Shown here: piece by piece, positions 1-8,252 of the stretch | Layout of the letters: the number at the start of each line of letters is the position of its first letter | How positions within the stretch are numbered: the first letter of the stretch is position 1 | Assembly (NCBI RefSeq): GCF_003403315.2 | Contig: NZ_CP048407.1 | Coordinates: 1,798,001 to 1,862,000, forward strand | Origin: Thermaerobacter sp. PB12/4term | Lineage (GTDB): Bacteria > Bacillota > Sulfobacillia > Thermaerobacterales > Thermaerobacteraceae | Length of the DNA stretch: 64,000 nt | Direction of reading: 5' to 3' | Position numbers and translations under genes: made by a program | The notes under the pieces: model-generated | What the model was told of the DNA's origin: nothing | What the model saw: only the letters and a program-made list of their open reading frames with translations | The model's database searches: none

Positions 1-2
1 GT

Positions 3-383
3 TCCGTGGAGGAAGCGGTCACGGTCACCCGGATGACCCTGCAGAGCCTGGCGGAAGTGCTGGGCCAGGAAGGGGCCCGGGCCCTGGCGGCCGCCCTGCC
101 GCCGGAGCTGGCCGCCGAGCTGGGCCGAGCTCCCCAGAGGCCGGACCCCCTGATCGACCGGGAGGTCTTCGTCGGCCGGCTCGTCAACCGGATGGACACG
201 GAATACGGCTACGACCAGACGGTGGGGGGCCTGGACCTGGTGGCCGCCTACATGGACGACGACGCCGCCACCCGCATGCAGGCCGTGTTCGGTGCCCTCA
301 AGCAGCATCTCGATCCCGGGACCGCCCGGCAGGTAGCGGCGGCCCTGCCGCCGGAGATCCGCGACTGGTGGGAAGCCGGCTAG
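3..383 (+). CDS. DUF2267 family protein, 5' end outside window
   Basis: The reading frame is open to the left edge, so the first visible GTG at 6 is probably internal; the visible part is about 126 residues. The sequence has the helical DUF2267 pattern, with two related segments each ending in a 'LPPE' motif (ALPPELAAEL near residue 33 and ALPPEIRDWW at the C-terminus). DUF2267 proteins are small, soluble, all-helical proteins of unknown biochemical role. The gene ends 117 bp before the convergent aldehyde dehydrogenase. The family is assigned from sequence pattern; the function is unknown. Confidence 0.6.
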   Translation, partial: SVEEAVTVTRMTLQSLAEVLGQEGARALAAALPPELAAELGRAPQRPDPLIDREVFVGRLVNRMDTEYGYDQTVGGLDLVAAYMDDDAATRMQAVFGALKQHLDPGTARQVAAALPPEIRDWWEAG

Positions 384-500
384 GAAGCCGGCCAGGCGCC
401 CGGCCGCGGCAGGCCGGGGACCGCTGGGGCCCCCGGGCGGACCCCGGCAGAACCGGTCCGGGGCGCGCCGGGCCGGGCCCGCGCCTGCCGGCCGCCCCCC

Positions 501-2186
501 TCACCCGCAGAAGACGCGCATGAACCAGGAGAACAACCGGTACTTGCGCCGGTACGGGTACCAGAGGAGGCTCGAGACCAGCTTGCCCGCCAGCCAGCCG
601 GGTTCGACCAGCACTGCCGACGGGTAGGTGAAGGCCTCCAGCCCCGCCCGCCCGTGGTAGGCGCCCCAGCCGCTCTCCTTGACACCGCCGAAGGGCAGGG
701 CCGGATGGGCGAAGTGGATGATCACGTCGTTGATGCACACGCCGCCGGCCTCAAGGCGCGAGGCGATTTCCCGGGCCAGCCGCCCGTTGCGGGTCCAGAC
801 GCTGGCCCCGAGGCCGAAGGGCGAATCGTTGGCCAGGCGCACCGCCTCGTCGGCCGAGCGGAAGCCGGCGATGGCGATCACGGGACCGAAGGTCTCCTCC
901 CGCATCACCCGGGCCTGGGGGTCCACGTCGACCAGCACGACGGGCGGGACGAACCGGCCCTCGAAGGAAGGCACCGGGGTCAGCGCCCGGGCGCCCCGGG
1001 CCAGGGCGTCCTGGACGTGTTCGCGGACGATGGCCACCTGGCGCGGGGTGGTCATGAGCCCCAGGTCCAGATCGGGGTCGGCGGCCACCCGGGCGGGGTC
1101 GCCGCCGGTACCCTCGGGCTCGGCCCGGCGGAGGCGGGCCAGTTCGTCCAGCACCCGGTCGACGAACCGGTCCTTCACCGCCTCATGGACATAGATCCGC
1201 TCCACCCCGATGCAGGTCTGGCCGCAGTTGGCCAGGGAGCCCCACACGGCCGCCCGGGCGGCCCGGGCCAGGTCGGCATCGGGGAAGACGATCATGGGGT
1301 CCTTGCCGCCCAGCTCCAGCACGCTGGGCGTCAGCCGCTGGGCCGCGGCGGAAGCGATCCGCCGGCCGGTGGCGGTGCTGCCGGTGAAGAAGACGAAGTC
1401 GGGCCCCGCATCGAGCACCGCCTGGCCCACCTCGGCGCCGCCATGGACGACCTGGACCACTCCCGGCGGAAAGCCGGCCATGAAGAAGGCCTCCTCGATG
1501 GCGCGGCTGATGCCGGGGGTGACCTCCGTGGGCTTGAGGATCACGGTGTTCCCGGCCAGCAGCGCCGTGGCCGCGGGCACCACCGCCAGGTTGAACGGAT
1601 AGTTCCAGGGCGCCACTACCAGCACGCAGCCGTAGGGCTTTCGCTCCACGTAGGGGATCTTGCCGAAGAGGAGAAGCGACATGGGCTGTCGCTGGCGGCG
1701 CAACACCCGGGGCGCCAGCTTCTCCGCCGACTTCAGGGCGTCGGCGGTGGTCAGCAGGTCGTGGACCAGCGCTTCCACCAGGGGCTTGCCGGTACCCGCG
1801 CTGATCACCCGCGCCAGTTCGTCCCGGTGCCGGACGATGTACCGCCGCAACCGGGCCACGCAGGCCACCCGCTCGCGCACGGGCAGCTGCGCCCAGGCCG
1901 GAAAGGCGGCCCGCGCCCGGGCCACCACAGCGGGGATCTCGGCGACGGGCGTCCAGCCGGCGGGCGCCGGGGCGGGCCCTCCCCCCGCGGCACCGGTGGA
2001 ACCGGTAGGCGGGGCAGGCGCGGGGATCGCCGAGGCGCCGGAAGCCGCCGCCAGCCCGGCAGCCGGCGAGCCGGTGGACGGCTGGCCGGCCGGAGCCGGT
2101 CCGGGGGCCGCTGCGGCATCGCTCAGGGGCGCCGCCCGGGCCGTCCCCGGGGCACCCCCTTGGGGATCCCTGGGTTGCATGCGCAT
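501..2186 (-). CDS. NAD(P)-dependent aldehyde dehydrogenase with long disordered N-terminus
   Basis: A 561-residue protein. After a roughly 85-residue Ala/Pro/Gly-rich extension comes a full aldehyde dehydrogenase fold. Visible motifs are the PWNYPFNL cofactor-domain signature, FTGSTATGR, the general-base Glu in LELGGKDP, the catalytic Cys in NCGQTCIG, and a C-terminal FGGVKESGWG. The PWNYPF form and the C-terminal HPALPFGGVK segment resemble class 3/fatty or aromatic aldehyde dehydrogenases, so a long-chain or aromatic aldehyde substrate is possible. An in-frame ATG at 2180 is an alternative start with better spacing from the GGGGGG tract. The N-terminal extension is unusual for the family, and the true start could lie further in. 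Confidence 0.85.
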   Translation of the reverse strand: MRMQPRDPQGGAPGTARAAPLSDAAAAPGPAPAGQPSTGSPAAGLAAASGASAIPAPAPPTGSTGAAGGGPAPAPAGWTPVAEIPAVVARARAAFPAWAQLPVRERVACVARLRRYIVRHRDELARVISAGTGKPLVEALVHDLLTTADALKSAEKLAPRVLRRQRQPMSLLLFGKIPYVERKPYGCVLVVAPWNYPFNLAVVPAATALLAGNTVILKPTEVTPGISRAIEEAFFMAGFPPGVVQVVHGGAEVGQAVLDAGPDFVFFTGSTATGRRIASAAAQRLTPSVLELGGKDPMIVFPDADLARAARAAVWGSLANCGQTCIGVERIYVHEAVKDRFVDRVLDELARLRRAEPEGTGGDPARVAADPDLDLGLMTTPRQVAIVREHVQDALARGARALTPVPSFEGRFVPPVVLVDVDPQARVMREETFGPVIAIAGFRSADEAVRLANDSPFGLGASVWTRNGRLAREIASRLEAGGVCINDVIIHFAHPALPFGGVKESGWGAYHGRAGLEAFTYPSAVLVEPGWLAGKLVSSLLWYPYRRKYRLFSWFMRVFCG

Positions 2187-2278
2187 CCCCCCATGCCAAT
2201 AACTCTTCGCACGCGGCGCCGCCGGAGGAGGGTGGGGCAGGACGGTTCCGCCGCTGTTTCGCCTCCTCCGGGGACCTC

Positions 2279-2656
2279 TCAGCGAAGGACGTAGGTCGCC
2301 AGCAGCCGCTGCACGTAGTAGATGTCCAGGTCGCGGTGGAAGGTCTTGACCAGCGGCTCCCGGCTGCCCGCCAGCCAGATCTTGAGCTCGGCCTCCAGGT
2401 CCAGGTGGCCAGCCGTCTCCACGGCAAACCGGTTGATGCTTCGGTACGGGATGGACAGGTACTCCACCTTCTTGCCGGTGAGCCCCTGCTTGTCGACCAG
2501 GATGAGGCGCTTGTTCGTGAAGATGAAGAGATCACGGATCACCTGGTAGGCGGCCTCGATCCGCTCCCCCTCCGCCAGGAGGACGCTGTATTCCTGTTGA
2601 ACCCGCTCCAGGTCGGCTTCCCCGGCGTGGCCCATCATGCGGCCGATCCAGCTCAC
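2279..2656 (-). CDS. Bacterial PH-domain protein
   Basis: About 125 residues. The segment ending FTNKRLILVDKQG, then VEYLSIPYRSINRF and a final YYVQRLLATYVL, is the signature of the small bacterial pleckstrin-homology-like (DUF1696/bPH) family. These are beta-sandwich proteins with a C-terminal helix and no known enzyme activity. The chosen GTG start (giving MSWIGRMMG) lies six bases after a GGGAGGGAG ribosome site; an upstream in-frame GTG at 2674 is possible but has no site. It is divergent from the small gene at 2869, with an AT-rich promoter-like stretch between them. Confidence 0.7.
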   Translation of the reverse strand: MSWIGRMMGHAGEADLERVQQEYSVLLAEGERIEAAYQVIRDLFIFTNKRLILVDKQGLTGKKVEYLSIPYRSINRFAVETAGHLDLEAELKIWLAGSREPLVKTFHRDLDIYYVQRLLATYVLR

Positions 2657-2750
2657 GGGCGGCTCCCTCCCCACGGCGTGCCCCGGGCCGCGCCCCCCGT
2701 CACCCCGCGCCGCCGGAACCGGCTACGGACGCGGCCTCGCACAAGCGGGT

Positions 2751-2773
2751 TCGTTTTATACATTAAAGGTACA
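2751..2773. promoter_or_regulatory. AT-rich promoter-like region between divergent genes
   Basis: This 23-bp stretch is strikingly AT-rich for the region. Read on the minus strand it gives TGTATAAAA, an extended -10-like element about 95 bp upstream of the PH-domain gene. It also contains ATTAAAGGTACA (2762-2773), which matches ATTAAGGGTACA at 28996-29007 upstream of the TetR gene. No matching -35 element was recognised with certainty. Confidence 0.3.
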
Positions 2774-2868
2774 CGGCAAGGGGCCGGGGCTTGACCGGCA
2801 AGATGCCCGCATCACCGAACGGGTCTGCCCTTGCGACCGGCGATGCCCAGCCCCGGGAAGGAGCGCCC

Positions 2869-3069
2869 ATGCGAATCCGGCCCGGTCAGATCGTCGCCCA
2901 CCCCGAGCTCCCTCTCCGCGGTCTGGTGCTGGCGGTCCGCACCAACCCCGCCTGTCTGATGCCCGTGGTGGTCGTCCGCTGGGAGAACGGCGTGGTGGAA
3001 GAGCTCGATGCCCTGCGCTGGGGCCCCCTGGAGGACGCCCCGGACGAGGAGGACCCGCCCGGCGGCTGA
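2869..3069 (+). CDS. Small conserved-looking protein of unknown function
   Basis: A 66-residue protein starting MRIRPGQIVAHPE, with a short beta-rich pattern (VLAVRTNP, PVVVVRWENG) and an acidic tail. The start is set by a GGAAGGAG ribosome site six bases before the ATG; a longer in-frame start at 2791 lacks a site. The alternating hydrophobic pattern suggests a small SH3-like or other beta-barrel fold, but no family was recognised. It precedes a GTGA-N6-TCAC palindrome and the membrane-protein gene at 3310. Confidence 0.5.
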   Translation: MRIRPGQIVAHPELPLRGLVLAVRTNPACLMPVVVVRWENGVVEELDALRWGPLEDAPDEEDPPGG

Positions 3070-3175
3070 CCGGCCGGCGCGCCGCCGCCATACCCCGCAG
3101 CCAAGGCCCATCGGGCCTCGCCCTGGCAGGGCTCGGGACGGCCCGGTCCAGGCTCCCTTCGGCAGCATGTCCTCT

Positions 3176-3191
3176 TGTGACGGCCATCACG
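3176..3191. promoter_or_regulatory. Crp/Fnr-type operator, GTGA-CGGCCA-TCAC
   Basis: A palindrome with the CRP-like pattern TGTGA-N6-TCAC lies about 120 bp upstream of the membrane-protein gene at 3310. The same pattern recurs upstream of four or five other genes in the next 11 kb. The likely binder is the Crp/Fnr protein encoded at 19701-20393. Confidence 0.55.
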
Positions 3192-3309
3192 GCACCGGCC
3201 CCGGGCGATCCCCTAGTCTAAAAGCGACATCCGAACCGGGACGGACCTGGCGCCGCCGGGCCGCCACGGCCGCACCCGGCGCACCAGGCAGGAAAGGGAG
3301 GCAATTCCC

Positions 3310-4932
3310 ATGGGCGTGCGCGTCTCCCGCTGGACCCTCCCCTATTTCACCGCCGCCCTGGTCTGCTTCGCCGTCGCCCAGGCGGTCCTGGCCCTTGGCT
3401 GGGCCTACCCGGAGGCAGGCCTCGGGGCTCCGCCCACCCTGGCCGTGGTCCACCTCCTGACCATAGGCTGGCTGAGCCTTTTGATCCTGGGCGCCCTGCA
3501 GCAGTTCGTACCCGTCATCACCGAGCGCTCCCTGGCCAGCGACACCGCGGCGGCCTGGGCTTTGGGCCTCATCCTGACCGGCCTGGGGGGCATGGTGCTG
3601 GGCTTCCTGGCGTTGCCGGGCGGCCCGCTGGCCGGCAGCACGGCTTCGGACCCGGGCCCGGCGGGTGGGTCACTGGCCGTGCCGGCGCCCGCGCCGGCCC
3701 TGCGCAGCGGGCTGCTGGTGGCGGCGTTGCCTGCGGGCGGCACCCTGGTGCTGGCCGGCTTCGCCGTCGCCGCGGTCAACCTGGCCATCGGCCTCTGGCG
3801 CGCCCGGCCCCTGGTCCTGCCGGCGCGCTTCGTGGCGGTGGGCCTCGCCTTTCTCTTGCTGACGGGCGGCCTGGGGGTCAGCCTGGCTCTGGTCCTGGCC
3901 CTTCCGGACGCCGCCGGCCGCCACTTGTCGCCCGCTCTCACGGCCCAGCTGCTGGCGCGCGGGCTCCCCCTGCACATGGCGGCGGGCCTTGGCGGCTGGT
4001 TCACCCTGACGGCCATGGGCGTCGCCTACAAGCTGCTCAGCATGTTCACCCTGGCGCCGGAAGAACGCGGCCCCGTGGGGCGCTGGGTCCTGCGCCTGGC
4101 CGGCACGGGCCTGGCCGTGGCCTGGCTGGGCGGCCTGGCATTTTTGCTGCTGGCCGCAGCCGGCGCCACCGGCCCGGCGGGGGCCGGGACTCCGGATCCG
4201 GCGGGCGCCAGCACCCCGGCGACCGGCTCCCCAGGTCTCACAGGGACGGATGCGCTGGCAACCGGACTGGCAGGCCTGGCCACCGCCGGCTGGGTCGCCG
4301 CCGGCGCGGGGGTGCTGCTCTACCTGTGGGACATGCGGCGCCTGTACCGCCAGCGCCGGCGGCAGGCGCTGGAGCTCAACGCCCGGTACGCCCCCATCGC
4401 CTTCGGGGCGCTGGCCGCGGGTGTGGTGTTGATGGCCGCCGGCGCCTTCCTGGGCCGGCTGGCCGGCCTGGCCCCGGCGCTGGTGTACCTGCTGCTCTTC
4501 GGCTGGCTCTCCGGCCTGGGGCTGACCCAGCTCTACAAGATCGTTCCGTTCCTCACCTGGCTGGAAAGGTTCGGACCCCGCCTCGGGCGCGGGCCGGCCA
4601 TCCGGGTGCAGGACCTGGTCAACGAGGACCGCGCCCGGCCCTGGTTCTGGCTTTACTTTGCGGCGGTGGCCGCGGCCACCGCGGCGGCCCTGGCCGGCTG
4701 GGACGGCCTCTGGCGGGCCATGACGGGCCTGACCCTGATGAGCACGCTGGCCATCGCCCTGGAGCTCTGGCGGGCGCGCCGGGCCGACCCCAAACCGCAG
4801 GCAGCGCCGGTTCCACCCCCCTGGCTGGGGGAGCGCGGGCGCGCCGGCGGCGCTGCGGGCCGGGTTCCACCAGGGGGAAGCGGGGGCCTTCCGCCGGTTC
4901 GTCCCGGTGAGGGCGCCGTGCAAGGGAGGTGA
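3310..4932 (+). CDS. Polytopic membrane protein resembling heme-copper oxidase subunit I / NnrS
   Basis: 540 residues with roughly a dozen hydrophobic segments. Conserved-looking histidines sit inside membrane helices: HLLTIGWLSLLILGALQQFVP near residue 50 and LPLHMAAGLGGWFTLTAMGV near residue 220. The 'H-x3-GW...G-x-x-x-x-x-P' pattern is typical of NnrS-like and oxidase subunit I-like proteins, which bind heme or copper or respond to nitric oxide. An Ala/Gly/Thr-rich loop (about residues 285-315) and a Pro/Gly-rich tail are low complexity. A Crp/Fnr-type site lies upstream and the SufT-like gene follows directly. Heme or copper binding is inferred, not shown. Confidence 0.6.
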   Translation: MGVRVSRWTLPYFTAALVCFAVAQAVLALGWAYPEAGLGAPPTLAVVHLLTIGWLSLLILGALQQFVPVITERSLASDTAAAWALGLILTGLGGMVLGFLALPGGPLAGSTASDPGPAGGSLAVPAPAPALRSGLLVAALPAGGTLVLAGFAVAAVNLAIGLWRARPLVLPARFVAVGLAFLLLTGGLGVSLALVLALPDAAGRHLSPALTAQLLARGLPLHMAAGLGGWFTLTAMGVAYKLLSMFTLAPEERGPVGRWVLRLAGTGLAVAWLGGLAFLLLAAAGATGPAGAGTPDPAGASTPATGSPGLTGTDALATGLAGLATAGWVAAGAGVLLYLWDMRRLYRQRRRQALELNARYAPIAFGALAAGVVLMAAGAFLGRLAGLAPALVYLLLFGWLSGLGLTQLYKIVPFLTWLERFGPRLGRGPAIRVQDLVNEDRARPWFWLYFAAVAAATAAALAGWDGLWRAMTGLTLMSTLAIALELWRARRADPKPQAAPVPPPWLGERGRAGGAAGRVPPGGSGGLPPVRPGEGAVQGR

Positions 4933-4937
4933 AGGGC

Positions 4938-5255
4938 GTGGCGGAGCCCATCGTGACGGAGGACGACATCCGCGAAGCCTTGATGGACGTCATCGACCCC
5001 GAGCTGGGGTTCAACATCGTCGATCTGGGTCTGATCTACGGCGTCACCGTGGAAGACGGCAAGGTCCACATCGTGATGACCATGACCACCCCGGGCTGCC
5101 CGGCCACCAACTACCTGCAGGAAGGCACGCGGGAACGGGCGCTGGCGGTCCCCGGGGTCAAGGAGGTCGACGTCCAGGTGGTCTGGTCGCCGCCGTGGAC
5201 GCCCGACCTGATGAGCGACCGGGCCAAGCGGTTCTTCGGCTTGATCGAAGGCTAG
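4938..5255 (+). CDS. Metal-sulfur cluster assembly factor (DUF59/MIP18, SufT- or PaaD-like)
   Basis: 105 residues covering one complete DUF59 domain: the opening EDDIREALMDVIDPELGFNIVDLGLIYG is diagnostic, followed by MTMTTPGCPATNYL, which carries the conserved Cys. Members act in maturation of iron-sulfur proteins. The GTG at 4938 was chosen because GGGAGG ends eight bases upstream; a GTG at 4929 would overlap the ribosome site. It starts five bases after the membrane protein's stop, so the two are probably co-transcribed. A perfect hairpin follows. The Mrp protein at 11656 has a similar N-terminal domain. Confidence 0.9.
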   Translation: MAEPIVTEDDIREALMDVIDPELGFNIVDLGLIYGVTVEDGKVHIVMTMTTPGCPATNYLQEGTRERALAVPGVKEVDVQVVWSPPWTPDLMSDRAKRFFGLIEG

Positions 5256-5319
5256 ACGCTGCCGGTGGCGGTCGGTGACCGCGCCGAACCCGCCTTCGGC
5301 GGCGTGTCGGCCCTTCGGC

Positions 5320-5355
5320 AACGCGGGCCGGGTCCTCAGAGACCCGGCCCGCGTT
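5320..5355. terminator. Bidirectional hairpin between convergent genes
   Basis: A perfect 15-bp inverted repeat (AACGCGGGCCGGGTC, six-base loop, then its complement) lies between the convergent DUF59 and DUF2249 genes. There is no T-run on either side. It is called a terminator from position and stem strength only. Confidence 0.6.
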
Positions 5356-5399
5356 GTGCCTGCCCGCGCCGCCCGCGGCCAAATCCGCGGGCGGCCCGC

Positions 5400-6152
5400 C
5401 TATTCCGGCCGCCAGAAGGTGACCCGCCAGGCCCCGTCCGGATCCCGCTCCGCCCGGTGCTCGAACCCCTTGCGCTTCATCACCCAGTAGAGGGGCACGG
5501 GCTCGAACCCGACGATCAGCACGAAGGGCTGGCCCGGCTTGAGGCGCGCCACGTTGGCCATGATGTCCCGGAAGGGCTCCTGGCGGCGGGCGAAATAGGG
5601 CCGGACGTCCATGACCAGCGGCTCCACGCCCGCGGTGGCCGGCGTGGCCGCGTGCTCCTGTCCCTTTCCGCCTGCTCCGGGCTGTCCGGCAGGGTCAGCC
5701 GGTTCGGCCGAACCCGGCACCGCCTGGGCGGCCGGCTCACCCCTCGCCGGCAGGGCGGCCGAACCCCGGGAACCCGGCGCCGCGCCGGCCCGCCAGATGC
5801 GGATGATCACCGAGCCGTCGTCCTGTTCCGCCATGGCGTATTCGAAGCCGCGCTCGTCCAGGTGAGGCAGGAGGAACATGGGCTTGCGGTCGTTGTGGGC
5901 CTGCAGCACCTGGCCGGGCTCCAGCTGGTCCAGGGCGGACAGGATCCGCACCATGGGTTCGGGCGGCTGCAGCCCGCGGTTGTCCAGCTGAAGCGCCGGT
6001 TCGGCCGGAGAGGGTGGCAACCGCAGGCCCCCGCCCGCGGTCCCGCCCGGCGCAGCCTGCCCGTTCGGCGGAGCCTGCGCGCCGCCCGCCGCCCCTGGGC
6101 GTTCCCCGGCTGGTTCGGCCCGGCCGGCACCCTTGCCCCTGCGGAAGAACAT
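5400..6152 (-). CDS. Protein with two DUF2249 domains
   Basis: 250 residues. After a Gly/Ala-rich start, two TusA-like DUF2249 modules are separated by an Ala/Pro/Gly linker. The first begins LDNRGLQPPEPMVRIL with GQVLQAHNDRKP; the second begins VMDVRPYFARRQEPF with GQPFVLIVGFEPVPLY. The DUF2249 fold is related to sulfur-carrier TusA but lacks its conserved Cys-Pro pair here. The ATG at 6152 follows GAGGAGG by eight bases. A GTGA-N6-TCAC palindrome lies 72 bp upstream. The role is unknown; DUF2249 genes often neighbour denitrification genes, as here. Confidence 0.8.
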   Translation of the reverse strand: MFFRRGKGAGRAEPAGERPGAAGGAQAPPNGQAAPGGTAGGGLRLPPSPAEPALQLDNRGLQPPEPMVRILSALDQLEPGQVLQAHNDRKPMFLLPHLDERGFEYAMAEQDDGSVIIRIWRAGAAPGSRGSAALPARGEPAAQAVPGSAEPADPAGQPGAGGKGQEHAATPATAGVEPLVMDVRPYFARRQEPFRDIMANVARLKPGQPFVLIVGFEPVPLYWVMKRKGFEHRAERDPDGAWRVTFWRPE

Positions 6153-6222
6153 GCTCCCCACCTCCTCGTCTCCTTGGCACGTTTCCTCAGGGCGATGGTG
6201 CCCAATGGCGGGGTGCGCCGGC

Positions 6223-6238
6223 TGTGATGCCCGTCACC
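6223..6238. promoter_or_regulatory. Crp/Fnr-type operator, GTGA-TGCCCG-TCAC
   Basis: A palindrome with both GTGA and TCAC half-sites at six-base spacing, 72 bp upstream of the minus-strand DUF2249 gene. A second copy at 6476-6489 serves the divergent gene at 6547. Confidence 0.6.
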
Positions 6239-6474
6239 GGGCGCCTAAGGAGTTGACGCCGTCCGGTAACCACCGTGCGACCGGTCCCCGCCCGGGATCC
6301 TGCCGCCGGGCGGTCCAGACGCCGGGCGTGGCGGCCGGCCGCTCCCACCACGCCGGGCCACAGCGGTCACGGCGAACGCCGCGCTCGCCGGGCCCCGGGA
6401 CGGGACGGCCCACGGCCCGGGGCCCGTTGCCCCGCCGTGCCCCATCGCCCCGCCGGCCCGCGGCTGCCGCCGGC

Positions 6475-6490
6475 GGTGACGGCCGTCACA
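6475..6490. promoter_or_regulatory. Crp/Fnr-type operator, GTGA-CGGCCG-TCAC
   Basis: A near-perfect palindrome ending TCACA, 58 bp upstream of the membrane-TusA fusion gene at 6547. Position and pattern match the other sites of the proposed regulon. Confidence 0.6.
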
Positions 6491-6546
6491 GCCCGGCCGG
6501 TCCGCCTTGGGGCAGGGTAAAAGCGAAGGGAACACGGAGGTGACGG

Positions 6547-8046
6547 ATGATGCCGGTCCCCACGCAGATCGCCGGCCCTGAGCGGCTTGCCCGGGGGCCC
6601 GCACCCGCCCCGGCAGGTCGCCCGTCCCCCGCTAGCCAGGATGAAGTGCCATCCCTGACTGCCGCCGCCCAACCCGCTCCGCCGGCAGCCCCGCCCATGC
6701 AGCGCCCGGCGGTCCCGGACGGGGAGGCCGGGGCCGGCGCGGCCGCAGAGACGGCGCCGGCCGACTCCCTGCTGGGGCGCTACGTCAACCGCTACCTGCT
6801 TCCCCGGGTGGCGCTGACGGTCATCAGCCTGGCCTCGCTGGTCGGTGTTTACCTGACCCTGCGCGCGCAGGGCATGCCGCCCTGGCTGGTCGTGCCGCGC
6901 TGGGCGGGCCTGGTAGGGCTTGGCATTCTGGCCGGCGGCACCATGTGGTGGTCGCGCTTCGTCGTGCCCCGGGACACCCAGCCCGCCGCCGTGGCCCGGC
7001 TGGCGGCCGCCCAGGCCCGCCACTACCGGCCCCTGATGGCCGGAGGACTGGTGGCGGCGCTGGCGGGCGGCGGGGTCTGGGCCGCCTGGGTCGGCCCGGT
7101 GGCCGCCGCCCGCGGTTGGGTCGGGCTCTGGCTGCTCGTCATCGGGCTCTACGGCGGCCTGGTCGCTGCCACGCTGGCGCTGTCAAGCCTGCCCGACGGC
7201 GAAGCCCTGGCGGCACGCCGCCAGGCGCTGGCCGTCCTCTGGTCCGCCACCGCCCTCCTGGTTGCCATGGGCCTTCTGGACGCGGCCCTGACCTTCGGCA
7301 CCTGGTGGCCGGCCTGGGTCCTGCGCCCCCTTCACCTGGGGGCCTTCGGCCTCTGGCTGGGCGGGGCCGTGTGGAACATCTTCGTCGCCGTGCCCGCCGC
7401 CCGGGACGAGCTGGCCTTTGCCACGGTGGCCGCCTCGGCCACCCAGCTGGAACGCTTCCGCAAGCGGGTCCGGGTCTTCCTGCCCCTGCTGCTGGCCACC
7501 GGCCTTGCCCAGGCGGCCGCCTATGCCGGGTGGAACCCCTTGGCCTGGCCCGGGAACTGGGTGGGGCGCCTGGCCCTGGTCAAGCTGGGGCTGGTGGCGG
7601 CCCTCTTCGTCATCTTCATCACCTGCCCCCTCTGGCGCGCCTGCTCGCCGATCAAGGGGATGTGCGATCTGGAGGAGCTGGCCGGTCCGGCGGCTGGAAC
7701 GAGCCCGGGCCGCGCCTCGCGCCGGCGAGACGAAGCGGGCCGTCCAGCCGCCGCCTCCCTGCCTGGGGCGGCTGCGGCCGCCCCGGTGCGGCGTCTCGAC
7801 CGGCGCGGCGCCGGTTGTGCCGGGTTCGTCCACGTGGAAGAAGCCCTGGCCGGCATGGCACCGGGCGAGCTACTGGAGCTCTTGAGTTCCGATCCCATCT
7901 CCTGGTGGGAACTGCCGGCCTGGCTCGAAGTCCACGGGCACCGGCTGCTCTTCCGCGAGCGGCGGCGCGTCTGGCCCTGGCGGTATTTCCGGTTCCTCAT
8001 CCAGCGGGGGGCGGGAACGTCGCCAGGTCGTCAGGTAGCCAGGTAG
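6547..8046 (+). CDS. CopD-like membrane domain fused to a TusA-like sulfur-carrier domain
   Basis: 499 residues. Residues 1-75 are disordered and Pro/Ala-rich. About eight membrane segments follow, including a LHLGAFGLWLGGAVW motif that resembles the His/Trp/Gly-Gly motif of CopD/DUF4149 heme- or copper-related membrane proteins. After an Arg/Gly/Ala linker, the last 80 residues form a TusA-like module: LDRRGAGCAGFV in place of the usual LDxxGxxCPxP, then GELLELLSSDP and LEVHGH. The TusA cysteine appears retained but its partner proline is missing. The final codons and the stop lie inside an 8-bp tandem repeat, so the C-terminus may be variable. An operator-like palindrome lies 58 bp upstream. 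Confidence 0.65.
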   Translation: MMPVPTQIAGPERLARGPAPAPAGRPSPASQDEVPSLTAAAQPAPPAAPPMQRPAVPDGEAGAGAAAETAPADSLLGRYVNRYLLPRVALTVISLASLVGVYLTLRAQGMPPWLVVPRWAGLVGLGILAGGTMWWSRFVVPRDTQPAAVARLAAAQARHYRPLMAGGLVAALAGGGVWAAWVGPVAAARGWVGLWLLVIGLYGGLVAATLALSSLPDGEALAARRQALAVLWSATALLVAMGLLDAALTFGTWWPAWVLRPLHLGAFGLWLGGAVWNIFVAVPAARDELAFATVAASATQLERFRKRVRVFLPLLLATGLAQAAAYAGWNPLAWPGNWVGRLALVKLGLVAALFVIFITCPLWRACSPIKGMCDLEELAGPAAGTSPGRASRRRDEAGRPAAASLPGAAAAAPVRRLDRRGAGCAGFVHVEEALAGMAPGELLELLSSDPISWWELPAWLEVHGHRLLFRERRRVWPWRYFRFLIQRGAGTSPGRQVAR

Positions 8047-8105
8047 CAAGGTAGCAAGATAGCAAGGTAGCAAGGTCGCGAGGTCGCAAAGCGGCAACGT
8101 GGCAA
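8026..8105 (+). repeat. 8-bp tandem repeat GGTAGCAA, about 10 units
   Basis: Ten consecutive 8-base units on the pattern GGTAGCAA run from 8026 to 8105, near-perfect in the middle and degenerate at both ends. The stop codon of the upstream gene (8044-8046) lies inside the tract, so gain or loss of units would alter the protein end. Confidence 0.85.
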
Positions 8106-8130
8106 CCTGGCGCCGTAGCCACGTAGCGGC

Positions 8131-8144
8131 GTGGCCATGGTCAC
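8131..8144. promoter_or_regulatory. Degenerate Crp/Fnr-type palindrome, GTGG-CCATGG-TCAC
   Basis: It differs from GTGA-N6-TCAC at one half-site position and lies about 110 bp upstream of the gene at 8253. It is weaker than the other sites and could be chance. Confidence 0.3.
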
Positions 8145-8252
8145 GGGAGGCTATAGGAACCCGGCGCGAGCCGGGCACGCGGAAACCGGGGCACGAGGAC
8201 GGCCCCACAGGAAGCCGGGACTTGTGGTGGAACGGGACAGGGGGAGACGACC

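Noticed and set aside
1183-2535. Long open frames antisense or shifted to the aldehyde dehydrogenase, and similar ones along the window
   Set aside because: High GC keeps alternative frames open; these are Arg/Gly/Pro-rich shadows of real genes.
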